The position numbers were made by a program, and so were the translations under genes. Source: Succinivibrionaceae bacterium (lineage in GTDB: Bacteria > Pseudomonadota > Gammaproteobacteria > Enterobacterales > Succinivibrionaceae). Taken from it: DNA of 60,654 nt. Of the stretch, positions 18,269 to 27,877 are shown in pieces. The stretch covers positions 1 through 60,654 of the forward strand of contig JAEEOK010000103.1 in the NCBI GenBank assembly GCA_016284235.1. Direction: 5' to 3'. Position 1 is the stretch's first letter. The number at the start of each line of letters is the position of its first letter. Under the pieces are notes generated by a model. It ran no database searches. It had not been told where the DNA came from and was given only the letters and a program-made list of their open reading frames with translations.

Positions 18269-18505
18269 TTAGATCTTTTCACCGTTGGCACGTAAATCAG
18301 CGAGAACCGCATCAATACCAACCTTGTCAATAATACGCATTGCCTTCGCACTTACACGAAGTTTAACAAAGCGACCCTCACTTTCAACCCAGAAGCGATG
18401 AAAGTGTACATTAGGAAGAAAACGACGACGGGTCGCATTCTTCGCATGAGAACGATTGTTACCAACAGCTACACGCTTTCCGGTAACCTGACATAGTCTA
18501 GACAT
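18269..18505 (-). CDS. rpmB: 50S ribosomal protein L28
   Basis: A 78-residue L28 with [22 protein letters not shown] at the N-terminus and [19 protein letters not shown] near the C-terminus, matching the bacterial family in length and sequence. The ATG at 18505 follows GGAG at six bases. It is the first gene of rpmBG and has an unusually long upstream leader, about 360 nt from the proposed promoter at 18875-18903. Confidence 0.97.
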   Translation of the reverse strand: MSRLCQVTGKRVAVGNNRSHAKNATRRRFLPNVHFHRFWVESEGRFVKLRVSAKAMRIIDKVGIDAVLADLRANGEKI

Positions 18506-18874
18506 TATTATCTCCGTTAAAATTCCGGCATTCGCAGAAGGCCAACTCCGCGATAGCTGAAGCCGGACAAAAACAAAACGGCAGAGGGCCGGATAACCAA
18601 CCGGAATCCACCGCAGTCCCAGCTAAGGACATAATACTCTACACAATGACAGCAGATGCTGCCTCAAACCGGACCTGATCCCATACAGATCCGAAAAACA
18701 CTGTGAACAACCCGTCTCCGAAAGGATGCGGACTCTGTTTAAGACAGTCTGACATTCAAACTCCCAACAGAATATCAGCCGCGCATGCTTCCCGCATGGA
18801 TCTCAGTCTGTGATCGCCTGATCCCGTCACCATGGATCAGCAGGTTTTACGTTCACAATTTATAAAACTTGGGC
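18506..18874 (-). other. Long untranslated leader of rpmBG
   Basis: About 360 bp between the proposed transcription start and rpmB with no convincing open frame. It is moderately GC-rich and contains several short inverted segments, but I could not match it to a known RNA element. Autoregulation by a ribosomal protein is conceivable; this is inference. Confidence 0.4.
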
Positions 18875-18903
18875 ATTATACCACACAGATCACATTACAA
18901 CAA
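18875..18903 (-). promoter_or_regulatory. Sigma70-type promoter for rpmBG
   Basis: On the minus strand TTGTTG (-35, 18898-18903) and a perfect TATAAT (-10, 18875-18880) are separated by 17 bp. No other minus-strand gene begins between it and rpmB. Confidence 0.65.
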
Positions 18904-18992
18904 ACAAAGATCACAAACTCGGGAAAATTAACGCTTCAACCCGCCGGATGATCGTGATAATTTTAACAGGACTGCAATGTGATTTAAAACAT

Positions 18993-19020
18993 GAAAAAAC
19001 ACCCGCATTCAGCGGGTGTT
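18993..19020 (-). terminator. Intrinsic terminator after mscS
   Basis: A nine-base-pair stem AACACCCGC/GCGGGTGTT with a five-base loop is followed on the minus strand by six T. It lies 30 bp beyond the mscS stop codon and closes the coaBC-dut-mscS unit. Confidence 0.88.
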
Positions 19021-19049
19021 TCAAATAATCAAAACCTGTTACGGTTCAA

Positions 19050-19889
19050 TTATCTTTCGTAAAAAACAGGAATTACAATTCCGTTGGACTGCAGTTCCTT
19101 CTTTGCAGCCTCAAGATACTGGGCAATAACAGCAAAGTAGTTGCTGTTATCAGTCCAGACCTTGATTGACATCTTAACTGCATGATTGGTCAGTGCCTCA
19201 ACGGTAACTGAAGGTTCGTTATCCTTGCTGATGATATCAATCTTCTTTGCAACACCGACAAGAATCTCCTTTACCTTTTCAATATCTGAATCGTATGCAA
19301 CATTTATGTTCATATCAACGCGGCGGGTAGGCATTCTTGAAACATTTACAATGTTGCCTGCCAGAATTGAACCGTTAGGAACAACCACGAACTTGTTATC
19401 AGGAGTCAGAAGAGTGGTATTGAAAATGCTGACTTCCTGAACAGCACCCTCTGCACCGCCAGCGATAATATATTCGCCAACCTTGATAGGACGGAAGAGA
19501 ATAATAATGACACCGGAAGAGAAGTTGGAAAGAGAACCCTGAAGAGCCATACCGATGGCCAGACCGGCGGCACCGATAATTGCAACAAGTGATGTTGTCT
19601 GAATACCCAGATTGTCAAGAGCGGCAATGACAACAAAAGCCAGGATAATGAATTTGAAGACTTCTCCCACAAAGTGGCTGATGGTCGGATCAACCTTTCT
19701 GCTGTCAAGGATCTTAACCAGCACATATCTTATGAACTTTGCGGCAAAATAGCCGAGAATAAGAATAACAAGTGAAATTGCGGCATTGATTGCAAAATCA
19801 ATGATCATTGTCTGATGGGCATCCCACCATTTTGCCACAAGTGACAGGGACTCTGTAGCCTTGTCCGTAATAGAAGCAGTGTCTGCCAT
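19050..19889 (-). CDS. mscS: Small-conductance mechanosensitive channel MscS
   Basis: A 279-residue MscS-family channel that opens under membrane tension during hypo-osmotic shock. Three membrane helices are visible; the pore-lining TM3 with its small-residue pattern is ATTSLVAIIGAAGLAIGMALQGSLSNFSSGVIIILF. The beta domain follows with VGEYIIAGGAEGAVQEVSIFNTTL and TPDNKFVVVPNGSI, family signatures. The length is close to E. coli MscS (286 aa). It starts 15 bp after dut and probably belongs to the same transcript as coaBC and dut, ended by the hairpin at 18993-19020. Confidence 0.93.
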   Translation of the reverse strand: MADTASITDKATESLSLVAKWWDAHQTMIIDFAINAAISLVILILGYFAAKFIRYVLVKILDSRKVDPTISHFVGEVFKFIILAFVVIAALDNLGIQTTSLVAIIGAAGLAIGMALQGSLSNFSSGVIIILFRPIKVGEYIIAGGAEGAVQEVSIFNTTLLTPDNKFVVVPNGSILAGNIVNVSRMPTRRVDMNINVAYDSDIEKVKEILVGVAKKIDIISKDNEPSVTVEALTNHAVKMSIKVWTDNSNYFAVIAQYLEAAKKELQSNGIVIPVFYER

Positions 19890-19904
19890 ATTTTTTCCTC
19901 TAAA

Positions 19905-20369
19905 TTACCTAGTTCCGGTATGACCGAATCCGCCCTCACCCCGTTCAGTGGAAACAAATTCTGATACCAAATTAAAAGAGACCTGCAGAACCGGCAGGAA
20001 TACAAGCTGTGCTATTCTGTCGCCAAGATTTACAGTAAACGACTCCTTGCCACGATTCCACAGAGATACCATCAACGGTCCCTGATAGTCAGAATCAATA
20101 AGTCCCACCAGATTTCCCAGCACAATGCCATGCTTATGACCAAGTCCGGATCGCGGTAGAATTGTAGCACAAATCTGCGGATCTTTAATGTATATTGCCA
20201 TACCCGTAGGTATGAGAACAGTTTCTCCCGCAGCGACAACCAGTGAAGACTCACTGATCATGGCTCTCAGATCAACACCTGCGGCTCCTTCCGAGCCGTA
20301 GCTTGGAAGAGGGAAATCCCGCCCCAGCCGTTCATCCAGAATTTTAAAGTCTATGCTTTTTTTTTCCAT
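19905..20369 (-). CDS. dut: Deoxyuridine 5'-triphosphate nucleotidohydrolase
   Basis: Dut hydrolyses dUTP to dUMP, keeping uracil out of DNA and feeding dTMP synthesis. The 154-residue trimeric-type dUTPase shows the five motifs: [10 protein letters not shown] (I), [16 protein letters not shown] (II), [17 protein letters not shown] (III), [12 protein letters not shown] (IV) and [11 protein letters not shown] (V). The start at 20369 has AAGG with good spacing; six more upstream codons are open but lack a binding site. It lies 26 bp after coaBC, the standard gammaproteobacterial coaBC-dut pair. Confidence 0.96.
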   Translation of the reverse strand: MEKKSIDFKILDERLGRDFPLPSYGSEGAAGVDLRAMISESSLVVAAGETVLIPTGMAIYIKDPQICATILPRSGLGHKHGIVLGNLVGLIDSDYQGPLMVSLWNRGKESFTVNLGDRIAQLVFLPVLQVSFNLVSEFVSTERGEGGFGHTGTR

Positions 20370-20395
20370 TTTGCACCTTAAACACATCTAAGAAA

Positions 20396-21616
20396 TTAAC
20401 CCGCACAATCCTTATTTTCACAGTCTCCCGCCAGCTCGTCATTGATTGCCTCAATGATCCTTAATGCCAGATCCTCCTTGCTCATTTTAGGAAATGCCGT
20501 CTCTCTGCCGTCCCTGTAGATTATGGTGGCCTCGTTGTCGTCACTGTTGAATCCGGTCTGGGCGGAGGAGACATCATTGGCTACAATCATATCCAGCTTT
20601 TTGGTTTCAAGCTTATGGCGTGCATAGACAAGCAGATCATTGGTCTCGGCGGCGAAACCGACGGTGAAAAGTCCGTCCAGTGCGGCAACTGTTTTGATAA
20701 TATCCGGATTCTGGGTCAGAGAGAGTTTGAAGCCGTCATTTGCGGTTTTTTTGATCTTGTTTTCAGATACGCTCAAAGGTTTAAAATCAGCAACCGCCGC
20801 ACATCCGATAAAACATCTCGCCTCTTTAGCCTCCCTCCACGCACACTCAAGCATTTCACCGGCTGTTCTTACCCGGACAGTTTCAACGCCTACCGGTTCA
20901 TCAATGGAAACAGGTCCGGAAATCAGCTTTACCTTCCATCCTCCCGCAGCCGCGGCCTGAGCCAGAGCATAACCCATTTTCCCGGAACTGCGGTTGGTCA
21001 GACAGCGGACCGGATCTATCGGCTCCTCGGTAGGTCCCGCAGTTATCACCATGCGGCGCGTCTGTCCGGCTGCAATAAGCATTGAAGCTGTCCGTCTGAA
21101 AATTTCGGACGGCTCACTCATACGTCCCCTGCCTGTATCTCCGCAGGCCTGATACCCTGCATCCGGTCCGATAAGAGTAATACCCCTGCTTTTCAAAATA
21201 CTGATATTCTCCTGTGTCGCCGGATTTTCATACATAACACAGTTCATCGCCGGTGCCACGACTACAGGAGCTGATGATGCAAGCACTGTGCAGGTGAGAA
21301 GATTGTCTGCAATCCCCTTGGAGATTTTTGCGATGGTGTTTGCCGTTGCAGGAGCAATCACCACCAGATCCGCCCACCTGGCCGCCCGGATATGATCAAT
21401 ACTGACATTGGATGAAGAAAAAGTGTCAGTCAGCACCTCTCTTGCTGTAAGCGACGCCATGGTAAGCGGAGTGATAAAATTAGTCGCAGCCGGTGTCATA
21501 ACCGTCATGACCTCCGCCCCGGCCTTCTGCCACAGTCTTACAAGTTCGCAGCACTTGTATGCCGCAATTCCCCCGGTAATTCCGAGAAGTATCTTTTTAC
21601 CCTTTAAAATCTCCAT
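20396..21616 (-). CDS. coaBC: Bifunctional phosphopantothenoylcysteine decarboxylase/phosphopantothenate--cysteine ligase
   Basis: CoaBC (Dfp) couples 4'-phosphopantothenate to cysteine and decarboxylates the product to 4'-phosphopantetheine. The 406-residue protein has the N-terminal flavin-dependent CoaC domain (GKKILLGITGGIAAYK, the catalytic histidine in SIDHIRAARW, APAMNCVMYENP) and the C-terminal CoaB domain (MVITAGPTEEPIDPVRCLTNRSSGKMGYALA, AAVADFKP, LTQNPDII, GFAAETND). Both halves are complete. It is the first gene of a coaBC-dut-mscS unit. The preceding SDR gene is cut off by its own terminator at 21641-21677. Confidence 0.96.
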   Translation of the reverse strand: MEILKGKKILLGITGGIAAYKCCELVRLWQKAGAEVMTVMTPAATNFITPLTMASLTAREVLTDTFSSSNVSIDHIRAARWADLVVIAPATANTIAKISKGIADNLLTCTVLASSAPVVVAPAMNCVMYENPATQENISILKSRGITLIGPDAGYQACGDTGRGRMSEPSEIFRRTASMLIAAGQTRRMVITAGPTEEPIDPVRCLTNRSSGKMGYALAQAAAAGGWKVKLISGPVSIDEPVGVETVRVRTAGEMLECAWREAKEARCFIGCAAVADFKPLSVSENKIKKTANDGFKLSLTQNPDIIKTVAALDGLFTVGFAAETNDLLVYARHKLETKKLDMIVANDVSSAQTGFNSDDNEATIIYRDGRETAFPKMSKEDLALRIIEAINDELAGDCENKDCAG

Positions 21617-21640
21617 GGAAACAGCCCCAGAACTCTACTT

Positions 21641-21677
21641 AAAAAAACAAAAACAAAACCCCGGATCATTCCCGGGG
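21641..21677 (-). terminator. Intrinsic terminator after the pyrE-SDR unit
   Basis: The CCCCGG/CCGGGG stem at 21659-21677 is followed on the minus strand by a T-rich tract (complement of 21641-21658). It lies just beyond the stop of the SDR gene at 21726. Confidence 0.82.
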
Positions 21678-21725
21678 GATAAGCACTTCTGATTAAACAA
21701 ATAAAAAACGGCCTGACTCACAGAC

Positions 21726-22484
21726 TCAGCCGAGATCAACAAGATGCCGGGAAAGTGCGGGCACGGGAAGATATCTGTCCTTCAGGCGCTGATCATGAAC
21801 ATAGTCGTTGCAGATCTCGATATTCCAGTCACGATGAAGTTTCTTCTTAAGCAGACGAGCTATCTTTGCATAGCTGTAGCCGTCATCAACATTGCTGTCC
21901 ACATGAAACAGTCCGTACCAGCGTTCACCCAGGCACTTCATAATAACCGAAGCCGTATCTTCGGTATAGCTGCACGCCGGGATCCACAGTTCAGAGCATG
22001 AGATATGACCGTTCTTCTTCTGCTCCTCGTCAAAGTGATGAACCATATTGTTGCCCAGACCGTTCTCATTAATCTGCCAGCCCAGTCTGAGAACACAGGA
22101 TTTCATATTTGCGCCTCTTACCGCCTCCTCGCAGCGAATCTTGTACTGACCGTATGATTCATTGCTGTCAGTCACGTCATCAGTCATGTACGGCCCGTTG
22201 CGTCTGTTGCTGAACACCATGGCAGTGCTGGAAAACACCATGGGAATATCATTCTGTTTTGCAAAATGGGAAAGGAGCCGCGCCCAGTTCTCGGATCCGT
22301 ATGCCAGATGAACTATGCCGCACAGATCCATTCGGGAAAGAAACAGGTTTGACTCATAGAAATCATCCGGAGGGACCACGTGTCTGGGCCACGGAATAAC
22401 ATCATATCCCTGTTTTTCGGCAAGATCGGCAACAGCCGGAGCAATAGTTCCGTGCAGTCCGGTAATCAGTAATCGTCTTGACAT
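21726..22484 (-). CDS. NAD-dependent epimerase/dehydratase (extended SDR, RmlD-like)
   Basis: A 252-residue extended short-chain dehydrogenase/reductase. The N-terminus LLITGLHGTIAPAVADL is the dinucleotide-binding glycine motif, and YGQYKIRCEEAV holds the YxxxK catalytic pair; FSSTAMVFS precedes it as the usual SxS/T element. The nearest general type is the RmlD-like sugar-nucleotide reductase group, but substrate cannot be read from the sequence. It lies 25 bp downstream of pyrE in the same direction, so it is likely cotranscribed, and it is followed by a terminator. Polysaccharide synthesis is a possible role but unsupported by its neighbours. Confidence 0.78.
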   Translation of the reverse strand: MSRRLLITGLHGTIAPAVADLAEKQGYDVIPWPRHVVPPDDFYESNLFLSRMDLCGIVHLAYGSENWARLLSHFAKQNDIPMVFSSTAMVFSNRRNGPYMTDDVTDSNESYGQYKIRCEEAVRGANMKSCVLRLGWQINENGLGNNMVHHFDEEQKKNGHISCSELWIPACSYTEDTASVIMKCLGERWYGLFHVDSNVDDGYSYAKIARLLKKKLHRDWNIEICNDYVHDQRLKDRYLPVPALSRHLVDLG

Positions 22485-22509
22485 AGATTCTCCCTTCCTA
22501 AAATCCGAT

Positions 22510-23154
22510 TCAACTCACTCCGTAACGGCTTCGATAGTTCTCCACCGCTGCAAGATGCTCACTCAGCTCCGAACTGTTCTTAAGATAGGAAATCAGATCA
22601 GACAGAGTAATAATCGATACGACCCTGGTGCCGTAGTCTCTTTCAATCTCCTGGATTGCTGAAAGTTCCCCCCTGCCCTTTTCCTGACGATCAAGAGAAA
22701 TCAGCACACCGGCAAGAACAGCACCGGCCTTTTCAATCAGGGCCATGGACTCGCGGATTGCGGTTCCGGCTGTGATAACATCATCCACCAGCATGACACG
22801 ACCTTTAAGTTCGCTGCCGATCAGATTTCCCCCCTCGCCGTGATCCTTTGCCTCCTTGCGGTTGCACACCCACGGAACATCACGGCCGTGCAGTTCAGCA
22901 AGCTGGATCACTGTTGCCGACGCTATAGGTATCCCTTTGTATGCAGGTCCGAACACAACGTCAAAATCAATGCCGCTGTCAGCAAGAGCCACGGCATAAT
23001 ATCTGCCCAGTTTTGCCAAATCCGATCCGGTGTTAAAAAGACCGGCATTAAAAAAATACGGACTCTGACGTCCTGATTTCAAAGTGAAGTTTCCAAATCT
23101 CAGCACGTTGCGGGAAAGTGCGAACTCTATAAATTCTTTTTTGTAATCTTTCAT
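22510..23154 (-). CDS. pyrE: Orotate phosphoribosyltransferase
   Basis: PyrE forms orotidine 5'-monophosphate from orotate and PRPP in pyrimidine synthesis. The 214-residue protein aligns by eye with E. coli PyrE throughout: [57 protein letters not shown] (here [13 protein letters not shown]) and the PRPP motif [17 protein letters not shown] start at the ATG at 23154 (MKDYKKEF), which matches the family; a TTG two codons earlier is possible. It diverges from yicC and precedes the SDR gene. Confidence 0.96.
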   Translation of the reverse strand: MKDYKKEFIEFALSRNVLRFGNFTLKSGRQSPYFFNAGLFNTGSDLAKLGRYYAVALADSGIDFDVVFGPAYKGIPIASATVIQLAELHGRDVPWVCNRKEAKDHGEGGNLIGSELKGRVMLVDDVITAGTAIRESMALIEKAGAVLAGVLISLDRQEKGRGELSAIQEIERDYGTRVVSIITLSDLISYLKNSSELSEHLAAVENYRSRYGVS

Positions 23155-23240
23155 AGGCAAAAATAATTAAAAACATCTGATATGATGTATTATATCAAAA
23201 ATAGATTCCTCATTCTGATATCCGCATAACAGGAGGTACA

Positions 23241-24116
23241 ATGATCAGCAGCATGACCGGCTATGCCAGTGTCGAATACAAGACTAAAAGCGGCACTTTC
23301 ATATGGGAAGTAAAATCAGTCAACCACAGATTTCTGGAATATAACATCAGGCTCCCCGAATCCTTTAAAAGCATTGAATCAAGAATAAGGGAGGCGTCAA
23401 GACTTAAACTTGAGCGTGGCAAGCTTGATATTTCTCTTCAGTTCAAACCGGTAATCGACCAGGACGGTATATCGATCAACGAGGATCTTGCCCGAAGCAT
23501 CATAGGCTGCGCCTCGAAAATTATAAGCATGACTGAGGAAATCACAGGATTCTGTGATACTCATATCGATCCCATGGCAGTACTGCAGATGCCGGGCATC
23601 ATGGACAGCTCCTCCGATATCAGCGAACTGTCGCAGGATGCCGTCAGCTCCTACGACACGGCCCTGGAGCAGCTGAAGACGTCCCGCATCAGAGAGGGGG
23701 AAAAGCTGGAAAAAGTGCTTCTTGACAAGCTTGAAGCAGTGAAGAGCGAAGTAAACAAAATCAGGGAGAACATGCCTGATGTACTTAAATGGCAGCGGGA
23801 AAAACTTGAAAAGGCCCTTGAAAATTTCAAAGGTTCGCTTGATCCGGATCGCATCGAGCAGGAATTCATCATTATCGCCCAGCGGCTTGACATAGCCGAG
23901 GAGATTGATCGCCTTTCAACCCATGTGGAGGAGGTGCACAGCATCATCCGCAAAGGCGGAGCCTGCGGACGAAAACTTGATTTCATGATGCAGGAATTCA
24001 ACCGCGAATCAAACACCATAGCGTCAAAATCAATAAATACAGAAATAACGGCATCTGCCGTGGAACTGAAGGTTCTCATTGAACAGATGAGAGAACAGAT
24101 ACAGAACATAGAGTAG
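23241..24116 (+). CDS. yicC: YicC family endoribonuclease
   Basis: A 291-residue YicC-family protein. The N-terminal signature MISSMTGYASVEYKTKSGTF and VNHRFLEYNIRLPESF and the C-terminal GGACGRKLDFMMQEFNRESNTIASKS are diagnostic. Work on E. coli YicC shows it acts as an endoribonuclease involved in small RNA decay. The ATG at 23241 follows AGGAGG. It lies 8 bp before gmk, so both are cotranscribed; yicC-gmk adjacency is widespread in bacteria. Confidence 0.95.
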   Translation: MISSMTGYASVEYKTKSGTFIWEVKSVNHRFLEYNIRLPESFKSIESRIREASRLKLERGKLDISLQFKPVIDQDGISINEDLARSIIGCASKIISMTEEITGFCDTHIDPMAVLQMPGIMDSSSDISELSQDAVSSYDTALEQLKTSRIREGEKLEKVLLDKLEAVKSEVNKIRENMPDVLKWQREKLEKALENFKGSLDPDRIEQEFIIIAQRLDIAEEIDRLSTHVEEVHSIIRKGGACGRKLDFMMQEFNRESNTIASKSINTEITASAVELKVLIEQMREQIQNIE

Positions 24117-24124
24117 CAAGCAAC

Positions 24125-24748
24125 ATGAATTTTTCAGCAAACCTGTTTATTATCTCCTCGCCGAGCGGTGCCGGCAAATCAACTCTGGTAAACCGGCTCT
24201 TCAGGGATCTCGGCGCGGTGCATCCCATGAAGTTTTCAGTCTCTCATACAACCCGCGGCATGAGACCGGGTGAAACCGACGGTGTGGAATACCATTTCAC
24301 GGATATACCGACATTCCAGAAGATGATTGAAGGGAATGAATTTCTTGAATGGGCGAAAGTGTTCGACAACTATTACGGTACATCCCGCAAAACCGTGGAG
24401 GACAGTCTCAGAGCAGGAACAGATGTCTTTCTTGATATCGACTGGCAGGGTGCCAGACAGATCAAAAAGCAGTTTCCTACGGTAAGGACGGTATTCATAC
24501 TTCCGCCGAGCATTGCGGTACTGAAGGAAAGACTGGAAAAACGCGGCCAGGACAGTGCCGAAGTCATCAGGAGCAGAATGGAAAAGGCCCGCAGTGAAAT
24601 CATTCACTATGATGAATACGACTACGTCATTGTCAACGACGTTCTTGACGAAGCATATGATCAGTTGCGCTCCGTTGTCATTGCAGAACAGAGCAGACTT
24701 GAACTCCAGAAGGTCAGATATGCATCTCTGCTTGCAGATCTGACATGA
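24125..24748 (+). CDS. gmk: Guanylate kinase
   Basis: Gmk phosphorylates GMP/dGMP to the diphosphates. The 207-residue enzyme has the P-loop SSPSGAGKSTL, the GMP-binding SVSHTTRGMRPGETDGVEYHF and YYGTS, and the core DIDWQGARQIK. Length fits the family (about 205 aa). In E. coli gmk is followed by rpoZ and spoT; here the downstream neighbour is convergent gppA and rpoZ lies about 4 kb away in the opposite orientation, so the operon has been rearranged. Confidence 0.96.
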   Translation: MNFSANLFIISSPSGAGKSTLVNRLFRDLGAVHPMKFSVSHTTRGMRPGETDGVEYHFTDIPTFQKMIEGNEFLEWAKVFDNYYGTSRKTVEDSLRAGTDVFLDIDWQGARQIKKQFPTVRTVFILPPSIAVLKERLEKRGQDSAEVIRSRMEKARSEIIHYDEYDYVIVNDVLDEAYDQLRSVVIAEQSRLELQKVRYASLLADLT

Positions 24749-24787
24749 AAACACATGAAGGGGAAACAGGATAACTGGCAGTGCGCA

Positions 24788-26398
24788 TCAGCTGTCCGGC
24801 GCCTGCAGTCCCCTGGTGTCATCAGCCGAGAGACTTCTGCTGCCGAGAAGGAGCTCGGTCCTTGAATCGTACGACTTGCGCTCCACAATTTCTGTCGGCC
24901 ATCCGAAATCGCTCTGGGTTTTAACTTCATTTTCCAGTTCGGCACCTCTGAGATAATGACTGCTCAGCCAGCCCTCAGGAAGAGTCAGACGGAGCACGCT
25001 GTCGTGAACACTGAACCGGAACTTCGGGATCGTACCCTCGGTCCGGCGGATGCACATGATAATGGCAAAGCGAAGAATTCTGACAAGACAGCAGGCTGTA
25101 TCAAACGGAACGGCGTGCTGGCGTCTGAGGGACTCGAGTTTGAATTCATCACGCTGATTGTAAAGCAGAGCCGAAAGGAGCAGCTTCTGAGCGAGAGTAA
25201 AGCCCGGCATATCAATATTTTCAACAATGTACGCCGCATGCTGGGGCGCCTTCTTGTACTCAATGCACAGTCCCAGTTCGTAAAGCACCGCGGCACGGCT
25301 TAAAATCATGCGTCCGTACTGATCATCCAGCTGCCACGGGATCTGAAGCTGCTCATAAATCTTCATGCATACAGCCTCAACTCTTCTGCCCTGCTCGGGA
25401 TCAAGCTGATATCTTGAAATCATGCTGTTGACAGTTCTGAGCTGCGCATCTCCGAACACTCCGCCGGTCAGGTGATTGCTTGCAGCAATCATACTGTAGA
25501 CAAGGCCCTCTCTCAGAGCCCCGCCGGCCATAACAAGCTCCTTGATTTTAAAGACCTCGAACAGGGCTATCAGAATAGCAAGTCCCGAAGGAAACACCGC
25601 AAGTCTGTCAATTTCCAGACCGGAAATTTTGAGATTGTCCAGGGAACCGCTTTCTATGGCCTTGGCGCGAAGCTCATACAGCTTTTCCAGAGTTACGGTT
25701 TCTGATTTACCCTGGGCGATAATAATCTCCTGCAGAGCCTGTACCGTGCCGGACGCACCGACGCAGATCCCCCAGCCTAATGAAATATACTCCTCGGCAA
25801 TGGAGGAAAAAATTCTTGCAGCCTCCGCCGTGGCCTCGGAAAACGACTCTTCATCAAGGATCTCATCCTTGAAAAAACGATTAAGCCAGGTAACACATCC
25901 CAAAGGCATGCTGTTCATCACCTTGACATCCACGCCCTCGCCCAGGATCACCTCGGTGCTGGCGCCGCCGATGTCTATAACCAGTCTGTTTCCATAACCG
26001 GATGATGTCCAGGAGACTCCCTGGTAGATTGTCTGCGCCTCTTCAAGACCGGAGATAACCTCCACCTTGTGACCGAGTATCTCTTCGGCAATTCGCACAA
26101 AGGTCGATGAATTATTGGCGATCCTCAGTGTGGCTGTTCCTACAATTCTGATATTCTCCGATGGAATATCCTGAAGCTGCTCTGAAAAAAGACGCAGACA
26201 GTCCCATCCCCTCTCCATAGCCTCGCGGCTGAGATTGTTGCCGGCATCAAGACCGGAGGCAAGTCTTATCTTGCGTTTAACCTTTGATACGACACGTATG
26301 GCACCATGAACCTGGCGCACAACAAGCATATGAAAACTGTTGGATCCCAAATCTATTGATGCAAACAGCGGTGACTGATAGGAGCTATCTTCTGCCAT
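24788..26398 (-). CDS. gppA: Guanosine-5'-triphosphate,3'-diphosphate pyrophosphatase
   Basis: GppA converts pppGpp to ppGpp and also has exopolyphosphatase activity. The 536-residue protein carries the actin-like ATPase/phosphatase motifs FASIDLGSNSFHMLVV, RIVGTATLRIANN, VISGLEEAQTIYQGV, LVIDIGGASTEVILG and GASGTVQALQEI, and the C-terminal HD-like helical domain with APQHAAYIVENIDMPGFT, as in E. coli GppA. It is about 40 residues longer than the E. coli protein, mostly at the C-terminus. Its start overlaps the rhlB stop by 14 bp, giving the conserved rhlB-gppA operon. Confidence 0.94.
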   Translation of the reverse strand: MAEDSSYQSPLFASIDLGSNSFHMLVVRQVHGAIRVVSKVKRKIRLASGLDAGNNLSREAMERGWDCLRLFSEQLQDIPSENIRIVGTATLRIANNSSTFVRIAEEILGHKVEVISGLEEAQTIYQGVSWTSSGYGNRLVIDIGGASTEVILGEGVDVKVMNSMPLGCVTWLNRFFKDEILDEESFSEATAEAARIFSSIAEEYISLGWGICVGASGTVQALQEIIIAQGKSETVTLEKLYELRAKAIESGSLDNLKISGLEIDRLAVFPSGLAILIALFEVFKIKELVMAGGALREGLVYSMIAASNHLTGGVFGDAQLRTVNSMISRYQLDPEQGRRVEAVCMKIYEQLQIPWQLDDQYGRMILSRAAVLYELGLCIEYKKAPQHAAYIVENIDMPGFTLAQKLLLSALLYNQRDEFKLESLRRQHAVPFDTACCLVRILRFAIIMCIRRTEGTIPKFRFSVHDSVLRLTLPEGWLSSHYLRGAELENEVKTQSDFGWPTEIVERKSYDSRTELLLGSRSLSADDTRGLQAPDS

Positions 26399-27674
26399 GG
26401 CGGTACCTGCTGTGCTTTGGTGGAGATGAACGGCGGCCCTGGGCTTTATCCCGGGGAGTCTGATAATGAACTATCTCCTCAACCGCGGTAATATCTCTGA
26501 GTAAACTGACAGGATTATATTCAGAAACAGGAATTTTGTGACTGATGTACTCCTCTATTTTTTCCAGATTGCAGATATACCGCTCGCAGGCAAAGGATAT
26601 TGCTTTTCCTGTATGTCCAGCTCTGCCTGTCCGGCCTATGCGATGAACATAATCTTCCGGATCCTCGGGCAGATCATAATTAAAAACATGGGAAACCTCC
26701 GGAAAATGAAGACCTCTCGATGCCACATCCGTAGCCACCAGAAAATCCAGCTCTCCGTCGATAAACATCTTTACGGTCCTGTTGCGCTTGCTCTGCGGCA
26801 TTGATCCTATCAGCAGACCGGCTCTTAAATCATCCGCCTCAAGATATGCAAAAAGAACCTCTGCACCGTTCCTCGTGTTGACGAAGATGATGGCCTTGTC
26901 CGGCCACTCCTCCTCTATCAGCGACAGCAGGAGCGGGATTTTGTCTACAAGAGAAGGAAAGAAAATCTCCTCGCTGACAGTATCAGCCGTCACATGTTCA
27001 GGTACGGATGCATTGATGCTCACCGGCTCATTCATGAAATCATAGGCAAGTTCCTGAACGCGGTATGACATTGTTGCAGAAAACATCATGCTCAGACGAC
27101 GATCAGGTCTCGGGAGATGTCTGAAAATGAAACGGATATCCCTGATAAAGCCCAAATCAAACATTCTGTCGGCTTCATCAAGAACAACATATCTGATTTT
27201 GCTGAAATGAACCACATGACTGCGGTAAAAATCAATAACCCTGCCGGGGGTTGCTATAAGAATGTCATTGCCACCGGAGAGACGCCTGGCCTGGATTTCC
27301 GGATCCTCTCCCCCGAAAACGATGCCGAGTTTGAAACCAAGATACCTGTTTATAGCTGCCGCGTCTGAATAGATCTGATTTGCCAGCTCCCTGGTAGGTG
27401 CTATGACAAGAGCCTTGGTATAATTCCACTGCCCCAGTCTGTCCTCCTCGCGATCTATAATGAGGTGATGAAATATACCGGACAGAAAAGCCAGCGTCTT
27501 CCCGGTCCCGGTCTGGGACTGTCCCTGCACATCGTGGTGAGAGACAAGATGAGGGATCACTTCCGACTGTATTTTAGAACATCGGGTAAAACCGAGACCT
27601 TCCAGAACCGATACCAGTTTTCCGTTCAGCCCGGTATCGGCAAAGGTACAGTTTGTCAGCAAATTTTCAGACAT
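26385..27674 (-). CDS. rhlB: ATP-dependent RNA helicase RhlB
   Basis: A 429-residue DEAD-box helicase; RhlB is the helicase of the RNA degradosome. Motifs seen are the Q motif (GFTRCSKIQSEVIP), walker A QGQSQTGTGKTLAFL, PTRELANQI, TPGRVIDFY, VLDEADRMFDLGF, SATMS, IIFVNTRNGAEVL, ATDVASRGLHFP and HRIGRTGRAGHTG. The C-terminus is basic and unstructured (RSSPPKHSRYRHGRR). The location next to gppA and divergent from trxA is the E. coli arrangement, which supports RhlB over other DEAD-box proteins. Confidence 0.93.
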   Translation of the reverse strand: MSENLLTNCTFADTGLNGKLVSVLEGLGFTRCSKIQSEVIPHLVSHHDVQGQSQTGTGKTLAFLSGIFHHLIIDREEDRLGQWNYTKALVIAPTRELANQIYSDAAAINRYLGFKLGIVFGGEDPEIQARRLSGGNDILIATPGRVIDFYRSHVVHFSKIRYVVLDEADRMFDLGFIRDIRFIFRHLPRPDRRLSMMFSATMSYRVQELAYDFMNEPVSINASVPEHVTADTVSEEIFFPSLVDKIPLLLSLIEEEWPDKAIIFVNTRNGAEVLFAYLEADDLRAGLLIGSMPQSKRNRTVKMFIDGELDFLVATDVASRGLHFPEVSHVFNYDLPEDPEDYVHRIGRTGRAGHTGKAISFACERYICNLEKIEEYISHKIPVSEYNPVSLLRDITAVEEIVHYQTPRDKAQGRRSSPPKHSRYRHGRR

Positions 27675-27774
27675 AAAAAAAACTCCAGTTAACAGTGATT
27701 ATAATACAATTCATACAGTTCCATACATGAGATCAAAAGAAAAGTGAGAAGTCATAGAGGGATAGATGCGGCAA

Positions 27775-27803
27775 TTCACAATACCTCGATTATCATGTAG
27801 AAT
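27775..27803 (+). promoter_or_regulatory. Sigma70-type promoter for trxA
   Basis: TTCACA (-35, 27775-27780) and TAGAAT (-10, 27798-27803) are separated by 17 bp and sit about 75 bp upstream of the trxA start, with AAGGAG before the ATG. Confidence 0.55.
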
Positions 27804-27877
27804 GAAAACACCGCTGAGATCTTGCTTGCTGAAGGATCCCGCAGGTAATTGTTAACAAACATGAAAAGGAGCTAGAA

